Assembly (NCBI RefSeq): GCF_014652855.1
Contig: NZ_BMZP01000003.1
Location: 248,001 to 312,000, forward strand
Length of the DNA: 64,000 bases
Origin: Novosphingobium pokkalii
GTDB lineage: Bacteria > Pseudomonadota > Alphaproteobacteria > Sphingomonadales > Sphingomonadaceae
Direction of reading: 5' to 3'
Shown here: piece after piece, positions 57,511 to 64,000 of the stretch
How the letters are laid out: each line of letters opens with the position of its first letter
How positions within the stretch are numbered: position 1 is the stretch's first letter
Program-made: the position numbers and the translations under genes
Notes under the pieces: generated by a model
What the model was told of the DNA's origin: nothing
Databases searched by the model: none
What the model saw: only the letters and a program-made list of their open reading frames with translations

Positions 57511-58068
57511 TCAACGCTCAAGCGTGCCGACGCGGCGGATCTTCCGCTGCAACTGCATCACGCCGTACAGCAGCGCTTCGGCAGTCGGCGGGCAACCCGG
57601 CACATAGATGTCGACCGGAACGATGCGATCGCAGCCACGCACCACCGAATAGCTATAGTGGTAATAGCCGCCGCCATTGGCGCACGAGCCCATCGAGATG
57701 ACGTACTTGGGGTCCGACATCTGATCATAGACCTTGCGCAGCGCCGGGGCCATCTTGTTGCACAGCGTACCGGCCACGATCATCACGTCGGACTGGCGCG
57801 GCGAGGCGCGCGGGGCAACGCCGAAGCGCTCCATGTCATAGCGCGGCATGTTGACGTGGATCATTTCCACGGCGCAGCAGGCCAGGCCGAAGGTCATCCA
57901 CCACAGCGAGCCGGTACGCGCCCACTGGAACAGTTCCTCGGTCGAGGTGACGAGAAAGCCCTTGTCCGAAACCTCGGCATTGATGCTTTCGAAAAAGGCC
58001 TGGTCGGGCGCGACGATCGGCGAGCCGGGCACAGGCGAGAGAGCAGGGTTGGTAGCCATGTCGTTCAT
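57511..58068 (-). CDS. nuoB: NADH-quinone oxidoreductase subunit B
   Basis: 185 aa. Carries cluster N2, the last electron carrier: cysteines in GLACCAVEM (tandem CC), GSCANGGG and [13 protein letters not shown]. Start at ATG 58068 (MNDMATN) or 58059; both give the family core beginning near FFESINAE. The stop overlaps the next gene's leader region by 13 bases. Confidence 0.97.
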   Translation of the reverse strand: MNDMATNPALSPVPGSPIVAPDQAFFESINAEVSDKGFLVTSTEELFQWARTGSLWWMTFGLACCAVEMIHVNMPRYDMERFGVAPRASPRQSDVMIVAGTLCNKMAPALRKVYDQMSDPKYVISMGSCANGGGYYHYSYSVVRGCDRIVPVDIYVPGCPPTAEALLYGVMQLQRKIRRVGTLER

Positions 58069-58439
58069 TCCCAATCCAGTGCGCCCTTCTTCCAGGCGTA
58101 GATGAAGCCCAGCACCAGTTCGGCGAGGAAGACCATCATGGTCGCCCAGCCGGCCCAACCGGTCTGCTTCAGGCTCACCGCCCAGGGAAACAGGAACGCT
58201 GCTTCCAGGTCGAAGATGATGAACAGGATCGCCACCAGGTAGAACCGCACGTCGAACTGGCTGCGCGGGTCTTCAAAGGCGGGGAAGCCGCACTCGTATT
58301 CGGCCAGCTTGTCTGCCGTGGGGTTGTGCGTGCCCGTCAGACGGGCCGCCCCCATAGGCAGGAAGACGAAAGCCGTCGAGAGCGCGAGCGCGATCCCGAG
58401 AAAGATCAGGATCGGCAGATATTGGATGAGGTCGACCAA
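58065..58439 (-). CDS. nuoA: NADH-quinone oxidoreductase subunit A
   Basis: 124 aa, three membrane helices. The conserved [20 protein letters not shown] lies between helices 1 and 2 and [15 protein letters not shown] in helix 2-3. The start must be TTG 58439 (giving M-V-D-L-I-Q-Y-L-P), because no ATG or GTG lies close by in frame; TTG is the usual first codon here in relatives I recall. Little Shine-Dalgarno match, so initiation may rely on the leader structure. First gene of the operon. Confidence 0.93.
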   Translation of the reverse strand: MVDLIQYLPILIFLGIALALSTAFVFLPMGAARLTGTHNPTADKLAEYECGFPAFEDPRSQFDVRFYLVAILFIIFDLEAAFLFPWAVSLKQTGWAGWATMMVFLAELVLGFIYAWKKGALDWE

Positions 58440-58461
58440 GGGGCTGACTCGCGATGAAATG

Positions 58462-58506
58462 CACTTGGCACGGGGCACTAGTCCCCCCTTGGCGCATGTG
58501 CAAGTG
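58462..58506 (-). promoter_or_regulatory. Hairpin in the nuoA leader
   Basis: Read on the minus strand, CACTTGCAC (58506-58498) pairs with GTGCCAAGTG (58471-58462) with one bulged base, and an inner GGGG/CCCC pair closes the loop around ACTAGTG. It begins 23 bases before the TTG start of nuoA and may affect initiation of the operon. Confidence 0.4.
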
Positions 58507-58690
58507 GGGTGCAGCGCAATAAAGGGGATTGACCACGCCCATTTGGGCAAGACCGTGACAATACCGAGCCAAAAACCCCTAGATTTTGGCGCAATGGCCC
58601 ATCACCGCCGCGCCGAATGCCGCATCGCGAGATCGAGTTTGCAGGATTTGCGCAGACGATTGCAGGGCATGCAATCCATCCGCCAACGGT

Positions 58691-59485
58691 TCACGCCAGG
58701 CCGAAGACGAAAACGGGCCAGGCCGCCACGGCCAGGAACGTTCCAAACGGCAGCATCGTAGCGCCGTGGATCGGCCGCCCGCACAGGCGCATGAGGCCGG
58801 CCACGGCCAGGCCCAGCCCCGCCGCCCCGAGCAGCACCGGCGGCACCCCGAGTGGCCCCACCCAGGTGCCGATCGCGCCCAGCAGCAGTGGATCGCCACC
58901 GCCAAGCCCGGCGCGGCCACGCCAGCGGCGATAGAACGCGGCGACCAGCGCCAGCAGGCCATAGCCCAGCCCGCCGCCGAGGATGGCCCATGCCAGCGCG
59001 TCCGCACCTGCCAGCGCGGCCAAACCCAGACCGCTCGCGGCCAGCAGCGCGTTCAGCCGCCAGGGCAGCCACAACGCCCTGGCATCGAGCAGCGCCAGCA
59101 ACAGCAGTTGCCAGCCCAGAACCATCGCCGGCAGACCCGGAAGAACCGTATCAGGCGGCCCCAGCCAGGCCAGGGCGCCAATCAGCGCGCCGCCCGCTTC
59201 GGCAACGAGTTGCCCGGTTCCGATCGACGCGCCGCAATGGCGGCAGCGGCCGCGCAGCGCCAGCCACGAAAGGATCGGCACGAGATCGCGCGGCGCCAGC
59301 CGCCGCCCACAGCCATCGCACGCCGAGGGCGCGGCCACGATCGAACGCCCGGCGGGTAGCCGCATCGCCACGGTCCCCAGGAACGATCCGACGATTGCCC
59401 CCAATATGGCGCCAATTGCCAAGAGCAGTCCCGGACGCGCTCCCGCAATCAGCATCTGCGCCGCATTTCCCAGACTTGGCCCCAT
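58691..59485 (-). CDS. Prepilin peptidase (type IV, A24 family)
   Basis: 264 aa with about seven hydrophobic helices. GspO/PilD-type peptidases cleave and methylate prepilin-like signals. Features: CDGCGRRLAPRDLVPILSWL (cysteines of the zinc-bearing cytoplasmic loop), then CRHCGASIG, and two aspartates: LLALLDARALWLP (first) and GLGGGDPLLLGAIG (GxGD, second). Start ATG 59485 or ATG 59455 ten codons later. It runs toward the nuo operon. No pilin genes are in the window. Which secretion or pilus system it serves is unknown. Confidence 0.85.
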   Translation of the reverse strand: MGPSLGNAAQMLIAGARPGLLLAIGAILGAIVGSFLGTVAMRLPAGRSIVAAPSACDGCGRRLAPRDLVPILSWLALRGRCRHCGASIGTGQLVAEAGGALIGALAWLGPPDTVLPGLPAMVLGWQLLLLALLDARALWLPWRLNALLAASGLGLAALAGADALAWAILGGGLGYGLLALVAAFYRRWRGRAGLGGGDPLLLGAIGTWVGPLGVPPVLLGAAGLGLAVAGLMRLCGRPIHGATMLPFGTFLAVAAWPVFVFGLA

Positions 59486-59683
59486 CCCTTGCCGACCCTG
59501 CCGCCCTCCGCGCACGCGAGACCACGCGCCAGACCATGCTGCGATGCGTCATGAAACGGCAACCTGGCGCCGCCTTCAATTGCATTCGCGTCGCCCGCTC
59601 TCTACATCGGCGCTGGCAACGACAAGATGCCGCCGCCCGTCCAGAGCCGTGGCGGCTGCTTAGCACAGGAAGGACCTGTTACC

Positions 59684-60880
59684 ATGGCCCAGTTCTCCGC
59701 CGCCGATCCGATCGTCATCCTCAGCTATGCCCGCACGCCGATGGGCAGCATGCAGGGCGCCCTCGCCGATGTGGCCGCGACCGATCTTGGCGCGACTGCC
59801 GTGAAGGCCGCGGTTGAGCGCGCCGGTGTCGACGGCGCCGATGTCGAACGGGTCTACATGGGCTGCGTGCTGCCCGCCGGCCTTGGCCAGGCCCCGGCAC
59901 GCCAGGCGGCGATCAAGGCGGGCCTGCCCAAGTCGGCCCAGGCCACCACGGTCAACAAGGTCTGCGGCTCGGGCATGCAGACGGTGATCATGGCGTCCGA
60001 AGCGCTCGCGGCCGGCAGCATCGACCTGGCTGTCGCCGGCGGCATGGAATCGATGACCAACGCCCCCTACCTGCTCAAGAAGCATCGCTCGGGCGCGCGC
60101 ATCGGCCACGACATGGCCTATGACCACATGTTCCTCGATGGCCTTGAAGACGCCTATGACGCCGGCCGCGCGATGGGCACTTTCGCGCAGGATACCGCCA
60201 ATGATTATGGCCTGACGCGCGAGAACCAGGACGAATACACCATCGAATCGCTGCGCCGCGCCAAGGCCGCGATCGCGGAAGGCGCCTTCGTCGAAGAAAT
60301 CGCGCCGGTCACGGTCAAGACCCGCGCGGGCGAAGTCACCGTCGACACCGACGAAGCGCCCGGCAAGGCTCGCCCTGACAAGATCCCGACGCTCAAGCCC
60401 GCCTTCGCCAAGGACGGCACGATCACGGCGGCGACTTCCTCGTCGATCTCCGACGGCGCCGCTGCCCTCGCCCTGACCCGCCAGAGCGTGGCCGACGCCA
60501 AGGGTCTCAAGCCGGTGGCCCGCATCGTCGCGCTGGCCGCCCACGCCCAGGAACCCAAGGACTTCACCATCGCCCCGGTCGGCGCGATCAAGAAAGTGCT
60601 CGACAAGGCCGGCTGGAGCGTGGCCGACGTCGACCTGTTCGAAGTGAACGAAGCCTTTGCCTGCGTCGCCATGTTCGCGATGCACGACCTCGGCATCGGG
60701 CATGACAAGGTCAACGTCCACGGCGGCGCCACCGCGCTCGGCCATCCCATCGGCGCCTCGGGTGCGCGTATCATCACCACCCTGCTGGGCGCCCTCAAGC
60801 GCCACGGCAAGACCAAGGGCGTGGCCAGCCTGTGCATCGGCGGCGGCGAAGCCACTGCCTTGGCCATCGAACTGCTGTGA
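59684..60880 (+). CDS. Acetyl-CoA acetyltransferase (thiolase)
   Basis: 398 aa. Thiolase condenses or cleaves acetyl-CoA/acetoacetyl-CoA (biosynthetic type), with the acyl Cys in KVCGSGMQTV (residue about 94), His in the HGGATALGHPIGASG block, and Cys in CIGGGEATALAIEL. MESMTNAPYLL and GLTRENQDEYTIESL are typical. Could serve ketone body/PHB or beta-oxidation; distinguishing atoB/phaA by sequence is not certain. ATG 59684 with AGGAAGG 12 bases upstream. A double-hairpin repeat follows. Confidence 0.93.
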   Translation: MAQFSAADPIVILSYARTPMGSMQGALADVAATDLGATAVKAAVERAGVDGADVERVYMGCVLPAGLGQAPARQAAIKAGLPKSAQATTVNKVCGSGMQTVIMASEALAAGSIDLAVAGGMESMTNAPYLLKKHRSGARIGHDMAYDHMFLDGLEDAYDAGRAMGTFAQDTANDYGLTRENQDEYTIESLRRAKAAIAEGAFVEEIAPVTVKTRAGEVTVDTDEAPGKARPDKIPTLKPAFAKDGTITAATSSSISDGAAALALTRQSVADAKGLKPVARIVALAAHAQEPKDFTIAPVGAIKKVLDKAGWSVADVDLFEVNEAFACVAMFAMHDLGIGHDKVNVHGGATALGHPIGASGARIITTLLGALKRHGKTKGVASLCIGGGEATALAIELL

Positions 60881-60908
60881 ATTGGATCGGGGGTCGTGCA
60901 AGGTATCG

Positions 60909-60997
60909 CACCACCCCCAACCCCCTCCTCTAAAGAGGATGGGGCTTGATCGGCTCTCTCCCCCTCCTTTTCAGAGGAGGGGGTCGGGGGGTGGTGG
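60909..60997. repeat. Double-hairpin intergenic repeat, copy C
   Basis: Left arm 60909-60944, right arm 60960-60997, same plan as 861-984 and 15363-15453: CACCACCCCC with CCCCCTCCTCT/AGAGGAT, a 15-base spacer and the inverted arm CCCCCTCC, AGAGGAGGGGG, then TCGGGGGGTGGTGG. It lies between the convergent thiolase and SH3 genes. A few substitutions are seen in the stems relative to copy A. Confidence 0.88.
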
Positions 60998-61028
60998 AAA
61001 ACTGAAGCAAACTCTGAAGCGTCCGCCC

Positions 61029-61529
61029 TCAAGGCGTCCCGGCGCCCCACAGCGCATCCTGCGCCATGAAGCCCTTGCGGCCAGCGATATCGACGGGGCA
61101 CCAGCCATCGCGGCAATCGCCCAGAGCCGCCTGCACGCCTGGCGCCGCGCGCCACAGCACCGGGCCGCTGCCATCCTTGTTGGCGCGGATCGGGGCTATC
61201 GCGCCCTTGACCAGCCCGGCGCGGCTGCGGCTGAGGAACTGGGCCAGAACCCAGCCCCGCGCGCCGTCCGGATCCTCGATCAGGCGCCAGCCACCCATCA
61301 CGCGCAGCACTTTCACCGGTAGGCCGCGCCGCACATAGACCCAGTTGATGCGATATTCGCGCCCCGGCCCGACGCGCATGTTGGTCTGGTCCTTGGACAG
61401 CGAGGCCCAATAGGGGGCGTTGCCGTCATCGGCCGCGTGCAGATGCGCCGGCCGCCCGGCCAGGCCCACGGCGCCAGCCACCAGGGCCAGCGCAACGGCC
61501 GAACGGATGAGGAAGCGAAACTGGATCAC
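61029..61529 (-). CDS. SH3-domain (SH3b) periplasmic protein
   Basis: 166 aa with a signal peptide (residues about 1-33, ending HLHA/ADD). The mature part is an SH3b-like domain (residues about 40-105) with NMRVGPGREYRINWVYVRRGLPVKV typical of bacterial SH3b proteins, then a second similar stretch (GPVLWRAAPGVQAALGDCRDGWCPV), perhaps a second SH3 unit with two Cys. Likely binds peptidoglycan or peptides in the envelope. Start is GTG 61529 with GGGAG about 11 bases upstream; the far longer open frame upstream is antisense and not coding. Confidence 0.78.
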   Translation of the reverse strand: MIQFRFLIRSAVALALVAGAVGLAGRPAHLHAADDGNAPYWASLSKDQTNMRVGPGREYRINWVYVRRGLPVKVLRVMGGWRLIEDPDGARGWVLAQFLSRSRAGLVKGAIAPIRANKDGSGPVLWRAAPGVQAALGDCRDGWCPVDIAGRKGFMAQDALWGAGTP

Positions 61530-61757
61530 GACAAGACTTCTCCCGCCGCCCTGGAAGGGCGCGCCACGCCTGTTGCGATACAGGATTGATCGCCAAGGGC
61601 AACCGCCACAACGGCGATGCGCCCCGCACGATCCCGGCTGTCCACCAAAGATCGCGCCGGTCCGGTCCAACGTCCACTCCGGAGTCCTCTCCAGCATCCG
61701 ATATCGTCCTTGGTCCGGCTTGACCGCCCCCGCCCCATGCGCATAGCCATGGTGGCG

Positions 61758-62786
61758 ATGAGTCAGCACGCCCGCCCGCAAGACTTGCGCCTCACGCGCC
61801 GCATCGAAGGCAAGCCCCGCGTGGTTGTCACGCGCCGGCTGCTGCCCGAAACCCAGCGCCGCATGGCCGAGTTGTTTGACGTCACGCTCAATGCCGATGA
61901 TCGCCCGCTCTCGCGCCAGGCGCTGCTCGATGCGGTGGCGCAGGCCCATGTCCTGGTGCCGACCGTGACCGACGCGATCGACGCCGAACTGATTGCTGCG
62001 GCGGGACCGGGCCTTGGCCTGATTGCCAATTTCGGCGCGGGCATCGAGCATATCGACCTTGCGGCGGCCCGCGCGCGCAAGATCATCGTTACCAACACTC
62101 CCGGCGTGTTCACCGACGACACGGCGGACATGACCATGGCGCTGATCATCTCGGTGCCGCGCCGGCTGGCCGATGGCGAGCGCGTGATCCGCGAACAGAC
62201 CTGGGAAGGCTGGTCCCCTTCCAGCCTGCTCGGCCACCGTCTGGGCGGCAAGATGCTGGGCATCATCGGCATGGGCCGAATCGGCCAGGCCGTCGCCCTG
62301 CGCGCGCGCGCCTTCGGGCTGGCGGTGGTCTACCACAACCGCCATCGCCTGCCCGCCGCCGCCGAAGCGGCGCTGGGCGCGCGCTATGAACCCGATCTCG
62401 ATCGCCTGGTGCGCGAGGCGGATATTCTCTCGCTGCATTGCCCGCACACCGCCGAGACCCATCACCTGATCAACGCGCGCCGCCTGGCGATGATGAAGCG
62501 CCACGCCTATGTGGTGAACACCGCGCGCGGCGAACTGATCGAGGAAGCTGCCCTGATTGCCGCGCTGGAAGCCGGCGCGATCGGCGGCGCGGGGCTCGAT
62601 GTCTTTGCCCACGAACCGGAAGTTGATGCCCGCCTTCGCCGCATGCCCAACGTCGTGTTGCTGCCGCACATGGGCAGCGCCACGTTCGAGGGGCGCCTGG
62701 CCTCGGGCGACAAGGTGATCGCCAATATCCGTTTCTGGGCCGATGGCCATCGCCCGCCCGACCAGGTGATCGAAGGCTGGGCCTGA
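61758..62786 (+). CDS. D-isomer specific 2-hydroxyacid dehydrogenase
   Basis: 342 aa. NAD(P)-dependent dehydrogenase of the glyoxylate/hydroxypyruvate reductase type. The Rossmann motif is LGIIGMGRIGQAVALRARAFG near residue 175, then the catalytic Arg in VVNTARGELIEE (240s), Glu in FAHEPEVD (about 285) and His in LLPHMGSATFEGR (about 300). NTPGVFTDDTADMTMALI is the family's hallmark. Start among ATG 61737, 61749 and 61758 is uncertain; 61758 gives the best N-terminus. It is divergent from the SH3 gene. Confidence 0.9.
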   Translation: MSQHARPQDLRLTRRIEGKPRVVVTRRLLPETQRRMAELFDVTLNADDRPLSRQALLDAVAQAHVLVPTVTDAIDAELIAAAGPGLGLIANFGAGIEHIDLAAARARKIIVTNTPGVFTDDTADMTMALIISVPRRLADGERVIREQTWEGWSPSSLLGHRLGGKMLGIIGMGRIGQAVALRARAFGLAVVYHNRHRLPAAAEAALGARYEPDLDRLVREADILSLHCPHTAETHHLINARRLAMMKRHAYVVNTARGELIEEAALIAALEAGAIGGAGLDVFAHEPEVDARLRRMPNVVLLPHMGSATFEGRLASGDKVIANIRFWADGHRPPDQVIEGWA

Positions 62787-62872
62787 CCGGCTATCTCGCC
62801 ACGGCGCGGTTATCCTCACCATCGCGCTAACCATTTCGGATTTGTCAAAGACTTGGGCCTAGGGTGCCGCGC

Positions 62873-64000
62873 ATGATTGATTCGCTGCGACTTCGCGCAG
62901 GCCACGTTCTGGCCGCCCTCACCTTGCTGGCCTTGCCTTCCTTGGCGCATGCGCAGGATGCCGGGCTCGACCCGGCCGATAGCGGCGATACCGCCTGGCT
63001 GCTCGCCGCCACGCTGTTCGGGCTGCTGCTGGTGCTGCCGGGCCTGGCGCTGTTCCATGCCGGGCGCGTGCGCGCGGCCAGCGTCGTCTCCATGATCACC
63101 CAGACCGCCGCAATCGTCGCGCTGGTTTCGGTGCTGTGGATCGTGGTTGGCTATACGCTGGCGTTCGGCGCGGTCAGCAATGGTTGGCTGGGCAGCGGCA
63201 ATGCCTGGATGCTGATCGACCTGGGCAATGTGCGCGCCGATACGCTGATCCCCGAAAGCGCCTATGCGCTGTTCGAGATGGTCTTTGCCCTCGCCGCCCC
63301 GGCCCTTCTCGTTGGCGCCTGGGCAGATCGCGCGCGGTTTGGCTGGGTCATCGGCTTCGCCGCGCTGTGGAGCCTGATCGTCTATGCCCCGGTGGCGCAC
63401 TGGGTCTGGGGCGGCGGCTGGCTCGCCACGCGGCTCGGCACGGTGGACTATGCCGGCGGGCTGGTCGTGCATACCAGCGCAGGCGTTTCCGCGCTCGTCG
63501 TTGCCCTGCTGATGGGCCGTCGCGAACGCTTCTCCCCCGGCGCGGCACAAAGCGGCAGCAGCCCCGTGCTGACGCTGACCGGCGCGGCGCTGGTCTGGGT
63601 CGGCGGGCTGGCACTGGCCGGTGGCAGTGCCTTTGCTGCTGGGGATGATGCCGCCATGGCGCTGGTCAACACGCACGTTGCAACAGGCGTCGCGGCGCTG
63701 GCCTGGCTGCTGCTCGACCGCCTGGGCGGCAAACGCCCCGGCCCCACCGGCCTGGCGCGTGGCGCGATGGCGGGCCTCGCGCTGATCGCACCGATGGCTG
63801 CCTATGTCAGCCCTGGCATGGCCGTGGTGCTGGGCCTCGCTGCGGCAGTCCTCGCCAAGGGCGCGGCGCATGTGATGCAGCAGCGCTTGCAGATCGACGA
63901 TTCGCTGGGCGTGTTCGCCGGCCACGGCGTAACCGGCGCGGCCGGCACGCTGCTCACCGCCGTGGTGCTCAGCCCCTCGCTGGGCGGCACCGGCTATGGC
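62873..64000 (+). CDS. amt: Ammonium transporter (Amt family), divergent, incomplete at the window end
   Basis: At least 376 aa, running off the window. An N-terminal signal peptide (residues about 1-27, ending AHA/QD) is followed by TM helices of the Amt fold. The pore histidines are present (DYAGGLVVHTSAG, His about 200; FAGHGVTG, His about 351) as is the conserved Asp before the first. The usual GWFGFN segment (AmtB Trp212-Phe213-Gly214-Phe215-Asn216) reads GGLALA at residues 244-249, so Trp212 and gate Phe215 are gone. No glnK precedes it. It may transport ammonium differently or act as a sensor-like paralogue. Confidence 0.85.
   Translation, partial: MIDSLRLRAGHVLAALTLLALPSLAHAQDAGLDPADSGDTAWLLAATLFGLLLVLPGLALFHAGRVRAASVVSMITQTAAIVALVSVLWIVVGYTLAFGAVSNGWLGSGNAWMLIDLGNVRADTLIPESAYALFEMVFALAAPALLVGAWADRARFGWVIGFAALWSLIVYAPVAHWVWGGGWLATRLGTVDYAGGLVVHTSAGVSALVVALLMGRRERFSPGAAQSGSSPVLTLTGAALVWVGGLALAGGSAFAAGDDAAMALVNTHVATGVAALAWLLLDRLGGKRPGPTGLARGAMAGLALIAPMAAYVSPGMAVVLGLAAAVLAKGAAHVMQQRLQIDDSLGVFAGHGVTGAAGTLLTAVVLSPSLGGTGYG

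Noticed and set aside
61617..62834. The long minus-strand frame continuing upstream of the SH3 gene
   Set aside because: It is antisense to the D-2-hydroxyacid dehydrogenase. The signal peptide and the GTG with a GGGAG site place the true start at 61529.

Overview
The window reads as chromosomal core DNA of a sphingomonad (Alphaproteobacteria, Sphingomonadales), most probably Novosphingobium or a close relative. The reasons are the high GC content, dense short-spaced operons with many GTG/TTG starts, a CYP101-type P450, the complex I operon continuing into birA-coaX-rnj-DUF1467, class-specific families (COQ4, DUF1467, I78 inhibitor lipoprotein) and sphingomonad-type GC-rich intergenic inverted repeats. 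The genus is inferred from gene content and protein similarity recalled from memory; no search was run. I see no phage, insertion sequence, integrase, CRISPR array or plasmid gene.

Layout. 1-13 kb: the end of nrdR, trmJ, rpsD, a YceI protein, two small or regulatory genes, a secreted S9 peptidase, the queuosine genes tgt and queA around a TauE-type transporter and a CYP101-like P450, a periplasmic cyclophilin, coaD, ispA and xseB. 13-18 kb: purL, coq4, serB, miaA. 18-25 kb: branched-chain amino acid synthesis (ilvB-ilvN-ilvC, then leuA), with elaborate RNA leaders before ilvB and leuA; an I78 lipoprotein and a second YceI protein lie between. 25-30 kb: an AHH-nuclease gene overlapping an unknown gene, a flavodoxin-like protein, recJ and three identical tRNA-Glu genes. 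30-38 kb: a complete phosphate regulon (phoR, Pho box, pstSCAB, phoU, phoB). 38-43 kb: a LysR regulator, a bestrophin, then DUF1467, rnj, coaX and birA on the minus strand. 43-58.5 kb: a complete 14-gene complex I operon (nuoA to nuoN, minus strand) with two extra small genes between nuoD and nuoE. 58.5-64 kb: prepilin peptidase, thiolase, an SH3-domain protein, a D-2-hydroxyacid dehydrogenase and an incomplete ammonium transporter.

How the genes work together. The ilv genes and leuA form the valine/isoleucine/leucine pathway. leuA has a clear leucine-rich leader peptide, whereas ilvB is preceded by two tandem covarying hairpins with GCAA tetraloops. PhoR/PhoB sense phosphate through PstSCAB-PhoU and should act at the Pho box before pstS. 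The nuo operon encodes proton-pumping NADH:quinone oxidoreductase, and coq4 and ispA serve synthesis of its quinone substrate.

The features most worth a second look are the ilvB leader, the leuA leader, the two extra genes inside the nuo operon, the His-rich loop of NuoL, the ammonium transporter that has lost the WFGFN gate motif, the AHH-nuclease gene pair, and a three-copy 'double hairpin' repeat family.
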